Assembly (NCBI RefSeq): GCF_004087835.1
Contig: NZ_CP035119.1
Coordinates: forward strand, 992,001-1,056,000
Length of the DNA: 64,000 bases
Direction of reading: 5' to 3'
Source: Halorussus pelagicus
Lineage (GTDB): Archaea > Halobacteriota > Halobacteria > Halobacteriales > Haladaptataceae
Positions within the stretch are counted from its first letter, which is position 1. The number at the start of each line of letters is the position of its first letter. Of the stretch, positions 1-8,664 are shown piece by piece. Both the position numbers and the translations under genes were made by a program. The notes under the pieces were generated by a model, which was not told where the DNA came from, made no database searches, and worked only from the letters and a program-made list of their open reading frames with translations.

Positions 1-62
1 ACCGTGGTTATCGCACTCTTCCGCACGAACGACCGCCGTGTCTGTTTTGACATGGCATTCAT
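1..62 (-). CDS. N-terminus of a Tat-exported protein, cut by the window edge
   Basis: Reading leftward from an ATG at 62-60 (or a second ATG at 53-51), the frame is open to the edge. It encodes a start such as MNAMSKQTRRSFVRKS, which carries the twin-arginine pattern followed by the beginning of a hydrophobic stretch. This is the usual start of a haloarchaeal Tat signal peptide. A TATA-like box lies about 24-26 bp upstream. Only about 20 residues are visible, so the function cannot be named. The first ATG is favoured by promoter spacing. Confidence 0.55.
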   Translation of the reverse strand, partial: MNAMSKQTRRSFVRKSAITT

Positions 63-81
63 TTTGTTAGCAGACTAACTA

Positions 82-89
82 TTAAAATT
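82..89 (-). promoter_or_regulatory. TATA box for the left-edge gene
   Basis: The minus strand reads TTTTAAT here inside a strongly AT-rich stretch (about 65-150). Its centre is about 25 bp from the ATG at 62, which fits a leaderless archaeal transcript. The same AT-rich DNA also lies just downstream of the 162-611 gene and may help end its transcript. Confidence 0.45.
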
Positions 90-161
90 TTCTACTAGAG
101 AAATAACAAAATTTAATAAAAATATTTCTAGATTAATTTAATCGGGGCGAGTTACCCGTCG

Positions 162-611
162 CTACTCGCCGTCGTCAACCTCGGTGACGTTCCACTCGTC
201 TCCGACGGTATCGGTGTTAGTGGCCTCAACGAGGACGACGGACTCGATTTCGACGGTTTCGTCGTACAGGTCGACGACGGCTGCGGTATCGGGGTTCTCG
301 CCCGGTGCCGAAGCGTCCAAGTGAACCCGTCCGTCGGGGGTAACGCCGTGGACTTCGAGCGCGAGTTCGTCGGCGTCACCGAATCTGGAACGGAGTTCGT
401 CTATCGCCTCCCCGTCGTTCGAGACGAGCGTGCGAACCGTCTCGCGCTCGTCGGGGGTCAGCTTACCGTCTTCATCGACTATCTCGACGCCGTCGTGCTG
501 TACTTTCGCGTCTGTCCGAGCGTCTGTCCCCACGTCCGCGGCGACGACGGACCCGGCAACGAGGGCCATCGTGACCGCAAACACGGAGAGCATCAGGGCA
601 TTGCGTTGCAT
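162..611 (-). CDS. Exported acidic protein of unknown function
   Basis: The 149-residue protein starts with a Sec-type signal peptide (residues 1-25, hydrophobic, ending SVVAADV). The mature part is very acidic, with no cysteine and no transmembrane segment. It probably sits outside the membrane or in the pseudo-periplasm. No family is recognised. It is the last gene before an AT-rich spacer and is followed on the same strand by the left-edge Tat-protein gene, so the two could be functionally linked, but nothing in the sequence proves this. Confidence 0.6.
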   Translation of the reverse strand: MQRNALMLSVFAVTMALVAGSVVAADVGTDARTDAKVQHDGVEIVDEDGKLTPDERETVRTLVSNDGEAIDELRSRFGDADELALEVHGVTPDGRVHLDASAPGENPDTAAVVDLYDETVEIESVVLVEATNTDTVGDEWNVTEVDDGE

Positions 612-767
612 GTGTAATCACTCGACGACGGTCCGAGCGAGACGACCGCGGCTTCCACCGGGGCCTCACCGGACCGCGACGGGTATACGTTGGGTGAAAG
701 ACCACATAGATTCCCGTTGGAAAAGAGCGCGAAACCGGTTCGAAACCCGCGTTTAGCGGTGTTTCAC

Positions 768-1355
768 CTACAGAAGGACGATAACGTTCCCCATACCGCG
801 TCGCTTCCGCTCGACGAGATTCTTACTCTCTAAGTTGTCCAGTGTCCGACTGACCGTCGCCTTCGAGAACTCGGTCTGCTCGACAATTTCGCTCTGCGGA
901 CGGACGCCCTCGGCTTCTAACACCGCCTCGTACACCTCGCGCTCGTTGTTTGCGAGTCGTTCGGCAGTCGCTTCCCACTCGTCGAGGCGGGCCTCCGCTG
1001 GTTCAGCGTCCGCGCGCGACATCACTGCTGCACCGCCCGCGGTAAAGGTAGAAGTCGGCCGCGTCGGCGGGGACCGCGATTCGGTGTCCACCTCCTCGTC
1101 AGTGGTCTCGGTCACCGTCCGGCGTTCCACGACTAAGTACGTCCCGCTGATACCGAGAAGAAACGCCGCACCTGCGAGGACGAGAACATCTTGATACGTG
1201 AACACGCCCGCTATCTCGGATATCTCGGTCGTGTTTCCGTCGATAGAGACCATCACCGGAGACGGATTGACGAGTTGAGTCGTGAGAACAAACGACGAGA
1301 CGACGGCGACGACTGCCGCAAGTAGGCGTCGCCTTCGGAACGTTCGCAAGTCCAT
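768..1355 (-). CDS. Membrane-tethered winged-helix transcriptional regulator
   Basis: The 195-residue protein has two predicted membrane segments near residues 10-30 and 55-75. A linker follows, then a C-terminal MarR-like winged helix (about 130-195) with a recognition-helix-like stretch SKATVSRTLDNLESK and a basic wing. Such haloarchaeal proteins are thought to be membrane-bound regulators, with the short loop between the helices facing outward. It is divergent from the exported/anchored protein at 1490, which is a possible target. The ligand is unknown. Confidence 0.65.
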   Translation of the reverse strand: MDLRTFRRRRLLAAVVAVVSSFVLTTQLVNPSPVMVSIDGNTTEISEIAGVFTYQDVLVLAGAAFLLGISGTYLVVERRTVTETTDEEVDTESRSPPTRPTSTFTAGGAAVMSRADAEPAEARLDEWEATAERLANNEREVYEAVLEAEGVRPQSEIVEQTEFSKATVSRTLDNLESKNLVERKRRGMGNVIVLL

Positions 1356-1489
1356 ATCGAACCGTCAGTCGTTAAACGTTATAATATCCGCTATCCTTTA
1401 GAGTGAAAAAGAAACGAAACGCGTTGCAAACCCGTTTCGAACCGGTTTCACCGGAAACGCATATCTGGCCTTTCACACAATGTAGAGCT

Positions 1490-2116
1490 ATGATTGATAC
1501 AAGCCAACTCCCGGTCGTCGTGGGGTTGGCAGTTCTCGGCGTCGGACTCGCGGGACTCGGAACCGCAATCGGCGTTCCCAGTCCGACCGCGGACGGTCCC
1601 GCCTCCGAGTTCGCGTTCGAGGGTCAAAACCTCACCTACTCCGACGGTGAGACGGAGGTGGAGATAGTCAACGGTACGTCTCGGGTCGAGACCGTCGAGT
1701 TCGAGTATACCACGGACGGGGTCGAGGTGGCAGTAGACGAGCAGCGTCCGCTCTCGGAGTCCGAGCGCAATCGGGCGCGGGAGATCGCACTCGAAAACGA
1801 AACCGTCCGGCAACGCCTCGACGACCTCGGTGACGGCGAGTACGTGACCACTGTTGACCCGGTTCGGAAGGTGAGCGCGACTGCGAGCGTGAGCGTCAAC
1901 GACGCGACGCCCGCCAACGAAACGGTCAAAACCGACGGGAACGTGACGGCCTTCACTGTCAGCTACGACGAGAAAAGCGACGCCGTGGTCGCCGACCGGG
2001 TGGAACCGTCGTACGTCCCCGACGAGGCGTCCGTTCAGTTCGAGTACCCCGACGGTCGAAGCCTCTCGGTCGTCGTCGATATCGACTCCGAAACCGTGAA
2101 ACACGTCTTCGCTTGA
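1490..2116 (+). CDS. Membrane-anchored exported protein, unknown function
   Basis: The chosen ATG at 1490 gives 208 residues. The open frame extends upstream to 1403, but that part is basic and poor in haloarchaeal coding character. Residues 8-27 form a hydrophobic signal/anchor (LPVVVGLAVLGVGLAGLG), followed by an acidic domain with repeated V-T-x-V beta-like strands. No catalytic motif was found. The gene is divergent from the membrane-tethered HTH regulator, which may control it. Confidence 0.55.
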   Translation: MIDTSQLPVVVGLAVLGVGLAGLGTAIGVPSPTADGPASEFAFEGQNLTYSDGETEVEIVNGTSRVETVEFEYTTDGVEVAVDEQRPLSESERNRAREIALENETVRQRLDDLGDGEYVTTVDPVRKVSATASVSVNDATPANETVKTDGNVTAFTVSYDEKSDAVVADRVEPSYVPDEASVQFEYPDGRSLSVVVDIDSETVKHVFA

Positions 2117-2141
2117 ACTCCGACGAAGAGGCCCGTCCCGA

Positions 2142-3962
2142 CTATCCCGACAGCAGTTGCGGCCCGAACACCATCAGGAGGAGACTCGCCAGCATCACCA
2201 GTCCGACAGTCGTCGTGACCATCGTCGCCAACTGATGGCGCTGGTTCGTCGGAAGCCGCGAGACGATTGCCTCGGTGCTCGTCCGGAGCATGTGTCCGCC
2301 GTCGAGCGGGAACGCCGGGATACAGTTGAAGAAACCGAGGTTGAGGTTCACCCATCCGGTCCAGAACAGCAGGTTCGCCAGCAGGAACAGGCCCCACTCA
2401 CCGAGGAACGAGAGCGGTCCGCCCGCCACGGTGTAGAAGCCGCTGTTCCACGCGACGAAGCCAGCGAAGTTGTACGTCGAACCGAGCGAGATGGTGGCGA
2501 ACGGGAGCAGCAAGACACCGAGGACGCCCGAGAGGAACGAGACGATGGGACCGCCCACGCCACCGATGAGGCTCCCGAACTCGCCGCCTAACAGGTCGAG
2601 GAACTGCTCGGCGGGATAGAGTTGGACGCCGAAGCTACTGAACGTCAGTCCGCTGTATCCCGGCGTCGAGAGGACGCCGACGACGGGACTGCCGTCGTTG
2701 CCTTCGCCGAGCGTGACCTCGTACTCCTCGCGCTGGTTGTACTCGCCGGGGTCACTCTCGGCGTAGGCGGTCACGGTGATATTGTCGCCGACCTCGTAGT
2801 CCTCGGTCGTCGCGCTCAGGTCCGAAGCGTTGAGGATGCGCTCGCTGTCGATGGCCGTGATAACCACGGTGCTGTCGGCGGGCATCCCGTCGCTCGCACC
2901 GGGACCGTCGGACTTGACGGTCGCCAGCACGCCGACCGGCCCGGTGGCGGTCTCACCGCTCTCGGTCCGAAGCGTGACGACGGGGGTGTCCTCGACGGCC
3001 GAGCGGAACTCGCTCTCGGTGTGGACCGTCGTCCCGTTGATTTCGGTCACGGTCGTGGTGTTGTCCCGTTGCACCGAAATCGCGGACGCAAAGGGCGAGT
3101 CGGGGTGGACGCCCGTGACCAGAAGCGACTGGCGGAGTTCCTTCTGGCCGCCGTCCGCGAGCGTGACCGTCACCGTCCGGTCGTCCGTGCGCGAGAGCAC
3201 TGTCTGTAAGTCGTCGTTGCCCTCGACGGCGTTTCCGTTCACCGCGACGATGCGGTCGCCCTCGCCGATGTCGGCGCGGTCGGCGGCCGACCCGTCGAAC
3301 GACCCCCCGATGGTCGCGCCCGGCGCGACCGCGACCGACCCGACGACCGGTCCGAACAGCAGGAGGAAGGCGACGACTGTGACCGCGAAGTTGTTGGTGA
3401 CGCCCGCCGCGAACATCCGGCTCTGGCTCCCGCGGTTGGCGTTCTGGCGACTCTCCTCGTCGGGTTCGACGAACGCGCCGATGGGGAGAATAGCGAGCGT
3501 CGCCAGCCCCATCGAGCGAATCTCGATGTCTTCGACCCGACACATCAGCCCGTGGCCGCCCTCGTGGACGACGAGTCCAACGAGCAGGCCGAACAGGATT
3601 TCGGGCGCGACCGACAGCGGGAGGAACTGGTTGACGCCCGGAATCACGAGAACGTTCTGCGGTTCTGTCGCCGCGGTAGCGGGCGGCGGATTCCGGACGA
3701 TTACGACCGCCTGCACGACGAGCAGGAGGAACGACCCGAGCATCACGACCAGCGCGATGCCGAGACCGAAGTTCCCCCACGCCCGCCAGAGTCGCTTCGG
3801 GGTGGCGAGCCAGTCGAGAAACTTCTTGCCGCGCTGGGTGTGAATCGTCAGAATCGGCCCCTGCGTCCCGATGTACGACGGCAAAAGCCCTTTCGAGCCG
3901 AGCAACAGCACTCCGAGCCAGTAGAGGGCAACTCCGACGACTACCCACACGAGCGTGTTCAT
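2142..3962 (-). CDS. Site-2 protease family (M50) membrane metalloprotease with PDZ
   Basis: The 606-residue multi-pass membrane protein has the zinc motif HEGGH at residues 133-137 and the second metal motif PLDGGH near 553-557, the M50 signature. A PDZ-like domain (about 215-275, with GEGDRIVAVNG) and further soluble sequence are inserted between the catalytic helices, as in RseP-type proteases. The role is intramembrane cleavage of membrane-bound substrates; the substrate is unknown. It lies downstream of lysS on the same strand, so it may be co-transcribed at low level. Confidence 0.88.
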   Translation of the reverse strand: MNTLVWVVVGVALYWLGVLLLGSKGLLPSYIGTQGPILTIHTQRGKKFLDWLATPKRLWRAWGNFGLGIALVVMLGSFLLLVVQAVVIVRNPPPATAATEPQNVLVIPGVNQFLPLSVAPEILFGLLVGLVVHEGGHGLMCRVEDIEIRSMGLATLAILPIGAFVEPDEESRQNANRGSQSRMFAAGVTNNFAVTVVAFLLLFGPVVGSVAVAPGATIGGSFDGSAADRADIGEGDRIVAVNGNAVEGNDDLQTVLSRTDDRTVTVTLADGGQKELRQSLLVTGVHPDSPFASAISVQRDNTTTVTEINGTTVHTESEFRSAVEDTPVVTLRTESGETATGPVGVLATVKSDGPGASDGMPADSTVVITAIDSERILNASDLSATTEDYEVGDNITVTAYAESDPGEYNQREEYEVTLGEGNDGSPVVGVLSTPGYSGLTFSSFGVQLYPAEQFLDLLGGEFGSLIGGVGGPIVSFLSGVLGVLLLPFATISLGSTYNFAGFVAWNSGFYTVAGGPLSFLGEWGLFLLANLLFWTGWVNLNLGFFNCIPAFPLDGGHMLRTSTEAIVSRLPTNQRHQLATMVTTTVGLVMLASLLLMVFGPQLLSG

Positions 3963-4033
3963 CGCGTGAAAGAAAGGACGCGCCGGTCAAAGGCGTTTGG
4001 GAACGGCGTGACTCGACCGGGAACGAACCGTCG

Positions 4034-4348
4034 CTACTCCGCGGTCTGCCAGTCTTCTTCGAGTTCTTGCTGTTCGCTCCCCGACTTTCGGCGCTGGCGG
4101 AGCTTTCGGGCCGCGGCGACGCCTGCCGCAGTTCCCCCGAGAACGACGAGTCGGCGACCGTACTTCCGGACGCGACTCTTGCCGCCCGACTCGGCCTGCT
4201 CGTCGGTCTGCTCGTCGGTCTCGACCTCCATCGACTCGGCGACCTCCTCGGGGTCTACCTCGGTCTCGCTTGCTCGCAGTTGGTTCTCTTCGACCGATTC
4301 GACGCGCTTCAACGCGGGCTTCTCCAGATTGAGTTCGATTATCGCCAT
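4034..4348 (-). CDS. Small acidic protein with a C-terminal basic membrane-like segment
   Basis: The 104-residue protein has an acidic, probably disordered N-terminal half (rich in E and Q). A short hydrophobic stretch RRLVVLGGTAAGVAAARKL follows near 67-85, flanked by basic residues. It could be a peripheral or single-pass membrane protein. No family is recognised. It sits between lysS and the M50 protease gene on the same strand. Confidence 0.55.
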   Translation of the reverse strand: MAIIELNLEKPALKRVESVEENQLRASETEVDPEEVAESMEVETDEQTDEQAESGGKSRVRKYGRRLVVLGGTAAGVAAARKLRQRRKSGSEQQELEEDWQTAE

Positions 4349-4457
4349 ACTAACACCTTGGGTCGGTGCGGGCTTAACGTTGCCGCCCGACTCGCTGACG
4401 AAAGAAAGGGGAGCTAGCCACTTTGTTATGGTGGCCCTGAAGCGCGGTAAGGTCGCC

Positions 4458-6281
4458 CTACGACTCGCGTCGGAGGCGCGCCAGCACGAACTCCTCGTCG
4501 AGTTTGGCGAGGAACGGGCCGAGTTTCGGTCCCTCCTCGTCGTCGAAGAAGAGGCGATAGCCGACCGAAAAGAAGTCGCCGATATCGATGTCGTGGCGCT
4601 TGGCCGTCTCGTAAATCTCGCCCTGAATCTCGTCGGGTTCGTCGTGGTCCGCCACGAAGTCCGCGAGGTCGTCCAGCGCGGCCTCGGTCTCGGCGTCCAA
4701 CTCCACGGCGGGCATCTCGGCGCGCTTGAGTTCGTAGTCGAACTCGTTTTGGGTTCTGCGCGCCCACTCGCGGGCGCGGACGACCCGCGAGAGCGCGAAC
4801 TCCGTGACCCACTCGGGCGCGTCGTCGGGAACGTGGCCCTCTCGCCGAGCGATTTCCTCCCGGAGGTCGGGGTCGTCGGTCATCCCGAGGACCGCCGCGA
4901 AGGTGTAGGGCAGGCGGACGCGCTCGCCGAACTCGTCGTCCGCGAGCGCGTCGAGTTGCGCGCGCCGGTCGTCGTCGGTGGCGGGCACGCTCTTGGCATC
5001 AGGGGCCGAGAGCGGTTCGCCGTCGGCGTCGAACCGGGCCGCGAGCGTCGGCCGAATCGTCGGCGGATAGGCGGCGGCCGCGATGTCCGCGGCCTTCTCG
5101 TCGGCGTCGGTCGTCTCGGCGTCCGCGTCGCGGTCCTCGCCGTAGTAGGTACGCTCGAACGCGTCGAAGTCGTCCACGAGGTAGTCGAAGTGTTCGACGC
5201 TGAAGTCCCGTGCCTTGCTCGGGTCCTTCGTGAAGAAGTACCGGAGAACTTCGGGTTCGATCATCTCCAGCACGTCTTGGACCATGACAACGTGGCCCGA
5301 CGACGAGGAGAACGCCTCGCCGTCGAGGGTGAACCACTCGTAGGCCATCGGCACCGGGGGTTCGATGTCCAGCACGTTTCGGGCCACGTCGGACCCGCTG
5401 GGCCACGAGCCTTCGGCGTGGTCCTTGCCGAACGGTTCGTGGTCCACGCCCAGCACCTGCCACTGGCCGGGCCACTCGAAGCGCCACGGGAGTTTCCCCT
5501 CGCGGAACGTCGCAGTGCCCTCGTGGCCACAGCCCTCGATGGTCTGGTCGCCCGCCTCCATGTCGGTACAGACGTACTCGACGGTTCCCTCGTCGATGTT
5601 CGCCTCGGTGACGGTCTCGGTTATCTTGCCACACTCCTCGCAGATGGGGTTGAACGGAACGTACTCCTCGTCCACCTTGTCCTGATAGTGCGAGAGGACT
5701 TCGCGGGCTTGCTCCTGATTGTCAAGGAGATAGCGGGTCAGGTCCTCGAACTCGCCGTCCTCGTAGAGTTCGGTGTTCGAGACCATCTCGACGGGGATGC
5801 CGAGCAGTTCGGCGCTGCGCTCGATGAGGTTCGAGAAGTGTTCGCCGTAGGAGTCACAGCACTCGAAGGGGTCGGGAATCTCGGTGTAGGGCTTGCCGAG
5901 GTTGCGCCCGAGCGCCCCGGCGTTCACGTCGCCCAACTCCACGATGTTGCCGTCCAAGTCGGCCAGCTTTCGAGGGAGCTTTCGGAGCGGGTCGCGGTCG
6001 TCGGCGGTGAACACCTGCCGGACCTCGTAGCCCCGACTGCGGAGGGCCTCGGCGACGAAGTAACCCCGGACGATTTCGTTCATGTTTCCGAGGTGGGGCA
6101 CCCCGGAGGGCGAGATGCCGCCCTTGATGACGATGGGTTCCTCTGGGTCGCGGTCGAGAATCTTTTCGGCGACCGACTCGGCCCAGAAGGCGTGTGGCTG
6201 GGGACCTTGGAGGACGTAGGGGTCGTCGTCGGCGTGCATCTCGCGTACGGCGTCCCCGTCGGTGGCTGACTCGTCGCTCAT
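4458..6281 (-). CDS. lysS: Lysyl-tRNA synthetase, class I
   Basis: The 607-residue protein belongs to the class I LysRS found in most archaea. The HIGH-type motif appears as PHLGN at residues 62-66. The KMSKS-type loop is a serine-rich stretch (FSSSSGH) near 326-331. Four cysteines in the zinc-like insertion (C-E-E-C near 217, later C...C) are visible. The enzyme charges tRNA-Lys in the cytoplasm. The start ATG overlaps the stop of pyrH (ATGA), so the two are translationally coupled. Confidence 0.93.
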   Translation of the reverse strand: MSDESATDGDAVREMHADDDPYVLQGPQPHAFWAESVAEKILDRDPEEPIVIKGGISPSGVPHLGNMNEIVRGYFVAEALRSRGYEVRQVFTADDRDPLRKLPRKLADLDGNIVELGDVNAGALGRNLGKPYTEIPDPFECCDSYGEHFSNLIERSAELLGIPVEMVSNTELYEDGEFEDLTRYLLDNQEQAREVLSHYQDKVDEEYVPFNPICEECGKITETVTEANIDEGTVEYVCTDMEAGDQTIEGCGHEGTATFREGKLPWRFEWPGQWQVLGVDHEPFGKDHAEGSWPSGSDVARNVLDIEPPVPMAYEWFTLDGEAFSSSSGHVVMVQDVLEMIEPEVLRYFFTKDPSKARDFSVEHFDYLVDDFDAFERTYYGEDRDADAETTDADEKAADIAAAAYPPTIRPTLAARFDADGEPLSAPDAKSVPATDDDRRAQLDALADDEFGERVRLPYTFAAVLGMTDDPDLREEIARREGHVPDDAPEWVTEFALSRVVRAREWARRTQNEFDYELKRAEMPAVELDAETEAALDDLADFVADHDEPDEIQGEIYETAKRHDIDIGDFFSVGYRLFFDDEEGPKLGPFLAKLDEEFVLARLRRES

Positions 6282-7003
6282 CGCTCGTCTCGGGCCCAGT
6301 AGGTCATCTGGTCGTCCGCGCCCTCGGGCACGATGTCGGTGCCCTCGTGTTCGCCGAACCGGACCGCGTCGGCGATGCGCTCGGGTTCGGTGCCGTCGAG
6401 GACGATGGTGCGCACGCCCGACCGCTCGATGAGTTTCGCCGCGAGCAGGTCCACCGGGGCGGAGCTTCCGGCGTTCATCTCCAGTCCCGCGATGACATCC
6501 ACGAGTTCGCCCGCAGTGAGTTCGTCAAACTTCCGGGCGTCGTCGGTCTCGTTGGGGTCGTCGCTGAAAACGCCGGGAACGCTGGTCGCGTAGACGAGCA
6601 GGTCGGCGTTGGTGTACTCCGCGAGCGCCGCGCTCACGGCGTCGGTGGTCTGGCCCGGCGTGACCCCACCCATCACGGCGATGTCGCCCCGATGCATCGC
6701 GGCCCCCGCGGACTCATAGTCCTCGGGCGGACTCGGCGCGGCCTGTTCGGAGAGCGCCGCGATGAGCAGGCGCGCGTTCAGTCGCGTCACGTCGATGCCG
6801 ATGTCGTCGAGTTCTATCTCGTTGGCTCCCAACTCGCGCGCACTGGCGATGTACTCGCGGGCGACGCCGCCACCGCCGACAACGGTTCCGACGGTACAGC
6901 CTTCGGCGGCGAGGTCCTCGATTACGTCGGCGTGAGCGCGCACTCGTTCGGAACCGAGGTCCGGCGCGAGTACGCTCCCACCGATGGAGACGACTACTTT
7001 CAT
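6278..7003 (-). CDS. pyrH: Uridylate (UMP) kinase
   Basis: The 241-residue protein begins MKVVVSIGGSVLAPD, the amino-acid-kinase glycine loop, with VVGGGGVAREYI near 55 and a ligand loop around DALSQAAPSPPEDY-like sequence. It phosphorylates UMP to UDP in pyrimidine synthesis. The open frame extends to 7519, but the conserved family start is the ATG at 7003. A TATA-like CCTTAAGG lies at 7030-7037. The gene overlaps lysS by four bases. Confidence 0.9.
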   Translation of the reverse strand: MKVVVSIGGSVLAPDLGSERVRAHADVIEDLAAEGCTVGTVVGGGGVAREYIASARELGANEIELDDIGIDVTRLNARLLIAALSEQAAPSPPEDYESAGAAMHRGDIAVMGGVTPGQTTDAVSAALAEYTNADLLVYATSVPGVFSDDPNETDDARKFDELTAGELVDVIAGLEMNAGSSAPVDLLAAKLIERSGVRTIVLDGTEPERIADAVRFGEHEGTDIVPEGADDQMTYWARDER

Positions 7004-7138
7004 TCTGTCGCGGAATAACCCGGACGCGGCCTTAAGGATTGCCAACTGTCGGGAGCGACTGCTCCGCGTTTCGTCACTGTCCGGCGTTCCGGAGAAACCA
7101 CCGAAGGCTACAAGCGCGCGCCGGTGCAAAATCGCGGT

Positions 7139-7945
7139 ATGCACGTACTGAGCGTCGTCGGTCCCGAGGCGGCCGCACGCGCCGTCGCAGACCGACTCGC
7201 GGACGGACTCGGCGAGACCGACCGGGTCGCGGAGATTTGCCGGACCGAAACCGACGCCGAGCGCCGCGACGACCCCGCGGACGCGACGTACGAACTCGAC
7301 TCCGAGGGGTGGACGGCCGCCGGGCGTGACCGGTCGCTGTCGGACTTGCTCGCGGACCTCGCGCCCGACTACGACTACGCGCTCCTCGTCGGGTTCCCCG
7401 AGGCCGACGTGCCCCGAGTGGTGGTCGAAAGCGAGCGTAGCGACGACGATGCGCCGGGGGAGACCATCGTGCGCGCCGACGCGACAGAGGAAATCGACCT
7501 CGCCGAGGTCCGGGCGCAACTCGACGACACGGAACCCTACGAGACGCTCGACTCGCTGGTCGCCGAGGTCAAGCGGTCAGACGACGCGTCCTATTCGGGT
7601 GCCATCGCCACGTTTACAGGGCGAGTTCGGGCGAAAGAGAGCGAGGACGACGACCCGACCGAGTACCTCGAATTCGAGAAGTACGAGAGGGTAGCCGACG
7701 AGCGGATGGCCGCCATCAGCGCCGAACTGGAAGAGCGCGAGGGCGTCCTCGACGTGGTGATGCACCACCGCACCGGCCTCATCGAGTACGGGGAGGACAT
7801 CGTGTTCGTCGTCGTGCTGGCGGGCCACCGCGAGGAGGCGTTTCGAACGGTCGAGGACGGCATCGACCGCCTCAAAGACGAAGTGCCGATATTCAAGAAG
7901 GAGGTCACGACCGACGAGCAGTTCTGGGTTCACGAGCAGTCCTGA
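7139..7945 (+). CDS. moaE: Molybdopterin synthase catalytic subunit (MoaE) with MobB-like N-terminal part
   Basis: The 268-residue protein has two parts. Residues 1-120 resemble the MobB-type nucleotide-binding segment seen fused in haloarchaeal MoaE proteins (MHVLSVVGPEAA). Residues 135-268 are MoaE: YSGAIATFTGRVR, then MHHRTGLIEYGED, and VPIFKKE with the catalytic lysine region near the end. MoaE inserts sulfur into precursor Z to form molybdopterin. The ATG at 7139 is preferred over an upstream start five codons earlier. It fits with the ModE/ABC importer at 44-48 kb. Confidence 0.87.
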   Translation: MHVLSVVGPEAAARAVADRLADGLGETDRVAEICRTETDAERRDDPADATYELDSEGWTAAGRDRSLSDLLADLAPDYDYALLVGFPEADVPRVVVESERSDDDAPGETIVRADATEEIDLAEVRAQLDDTEPYETLDSLVAEVKRSDDASYSGAIATFTGRVRAKESEDDDPTEYLEFEKYERVADERMAAISAELEEREGVLDVVMHHRTGLIEYGEDIVFVVVLAGHREEAFRTVEDGIDRLKDEVPIFKKEVTTDEQFWVHEQS

Positions 7946-8178
7946 CGCCCGTCTCCGGCGCGTCGGGGTTGCACCGACGCCACTTTTGCGGACCAATGTC
8001 AGTCGCTCGCATGACTTTTTAGACGCAATCTATGAATAGAGAAACAAAGACTTAGAGGTCGCTTTGAACGATAAAAACTTCGTAGAAAACGTCGTAAAAC
8101 GTCTTTTTCACCCGATTTTCTGCCCTCGTGTTGATTTTATGACCGAAACGGTCGGAAAACGACACTAACCGTCTCCCC
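7946..8178. other. Non-coding spacer, AT-rich in its second half
   Basis: The 233 bp between moaE and the small gene at 8209 show no supported gene. The stretch from about 8020 to 8165 is much poorer in GC than its surroundings. It holds T-rich runs such as GTCTTTTTCACC near 8100, which may end the moaE transcript. Confidence 0.5.
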
Positions 8179-8186
8179 TTTATATC
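8179..8186 (+). promoter_or_regulatory. TATA box for the gene at 8209
   Basis: TTTATATC, preceded by a C-rich BRE-like stretch, is centred about 27 bp before ATG 8209. This spacing supports a leaderless transcript and selects that ATG over GTG 8203 or ATG 8215. Confidence 0.6.
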
Positions 8187-8208
8187 ACCCTACGCCTCCT
8201 ACGTGGAA

Positions 8209-8466
8209 ATGACGATGAGCGCAACTACCCAGCCCTCCGACGCCCCGGAACCGCAGTCCAAGGAAAAGCGCCTCAAGCAGTTCCTCCGGAGCAAGGCCGA
8301 CGACGGGGAGATGTACTTCAAGAGCAAGTTCATCGCGGACGAGGTCGGTCTCTCCGCGAAGGAAATCGGCGCGCTGATGGTCAACCTCAAGGACTCGGCG
8401 ACCGACCTCGAAATCGAGAAGTGGTCGTACACGAGCGCGACCACATGGCGCGTCTGCTCGGCGTAA
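8209..8466 (+). CDS. Small conserved haloarchaeal protein, DUF7123-type
   Basis: The 85-residue protein has a winged-helix-like pattern (KFIADEVGLSAKEIGALM) ending in a short beta segment (WSYTSATTWRV). Proteins of this form are conserved in haloarchaea and resemble small DNA-binding domains; the target is unknown. A good TATA box upstream makes the gene convincing. The family name is from memory and was not checked. Confidence 0.7.
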   Translation: MTMSATTQPSDAPEPQSKEKRLKQFLRSKADDGEMYFKSKFIADEVGLSAKEIGALMVNLKDSATDLEIEKWSYTSATTWRVCSA

Positions 8467-8664
8467 CCGCCGGTCCCGTCAGAACCGAATCGTTGCGTGC
8501 GCCGTCCGATTGTCCCCATTCGGACGCGACCATCCCTCTTCCGTGGGACCTCCCCCACGAGTTCCTGTTTCCGACTGCCCCGATAGCCGTCGCTCCGGAC
8601 TCGTCGCGGTACGACGAGTCACGAACCACGCCGTTTTTCTCGCGCGACCTCGTTATCTCCGGGC

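Noticed and set aside
3552-6269. 905-codon plus-strand open frame over lysS
   Set aside because: It is antisense to lysS and the M50 gene; the translation is low-complexity and typical of high-GC shadow frames.
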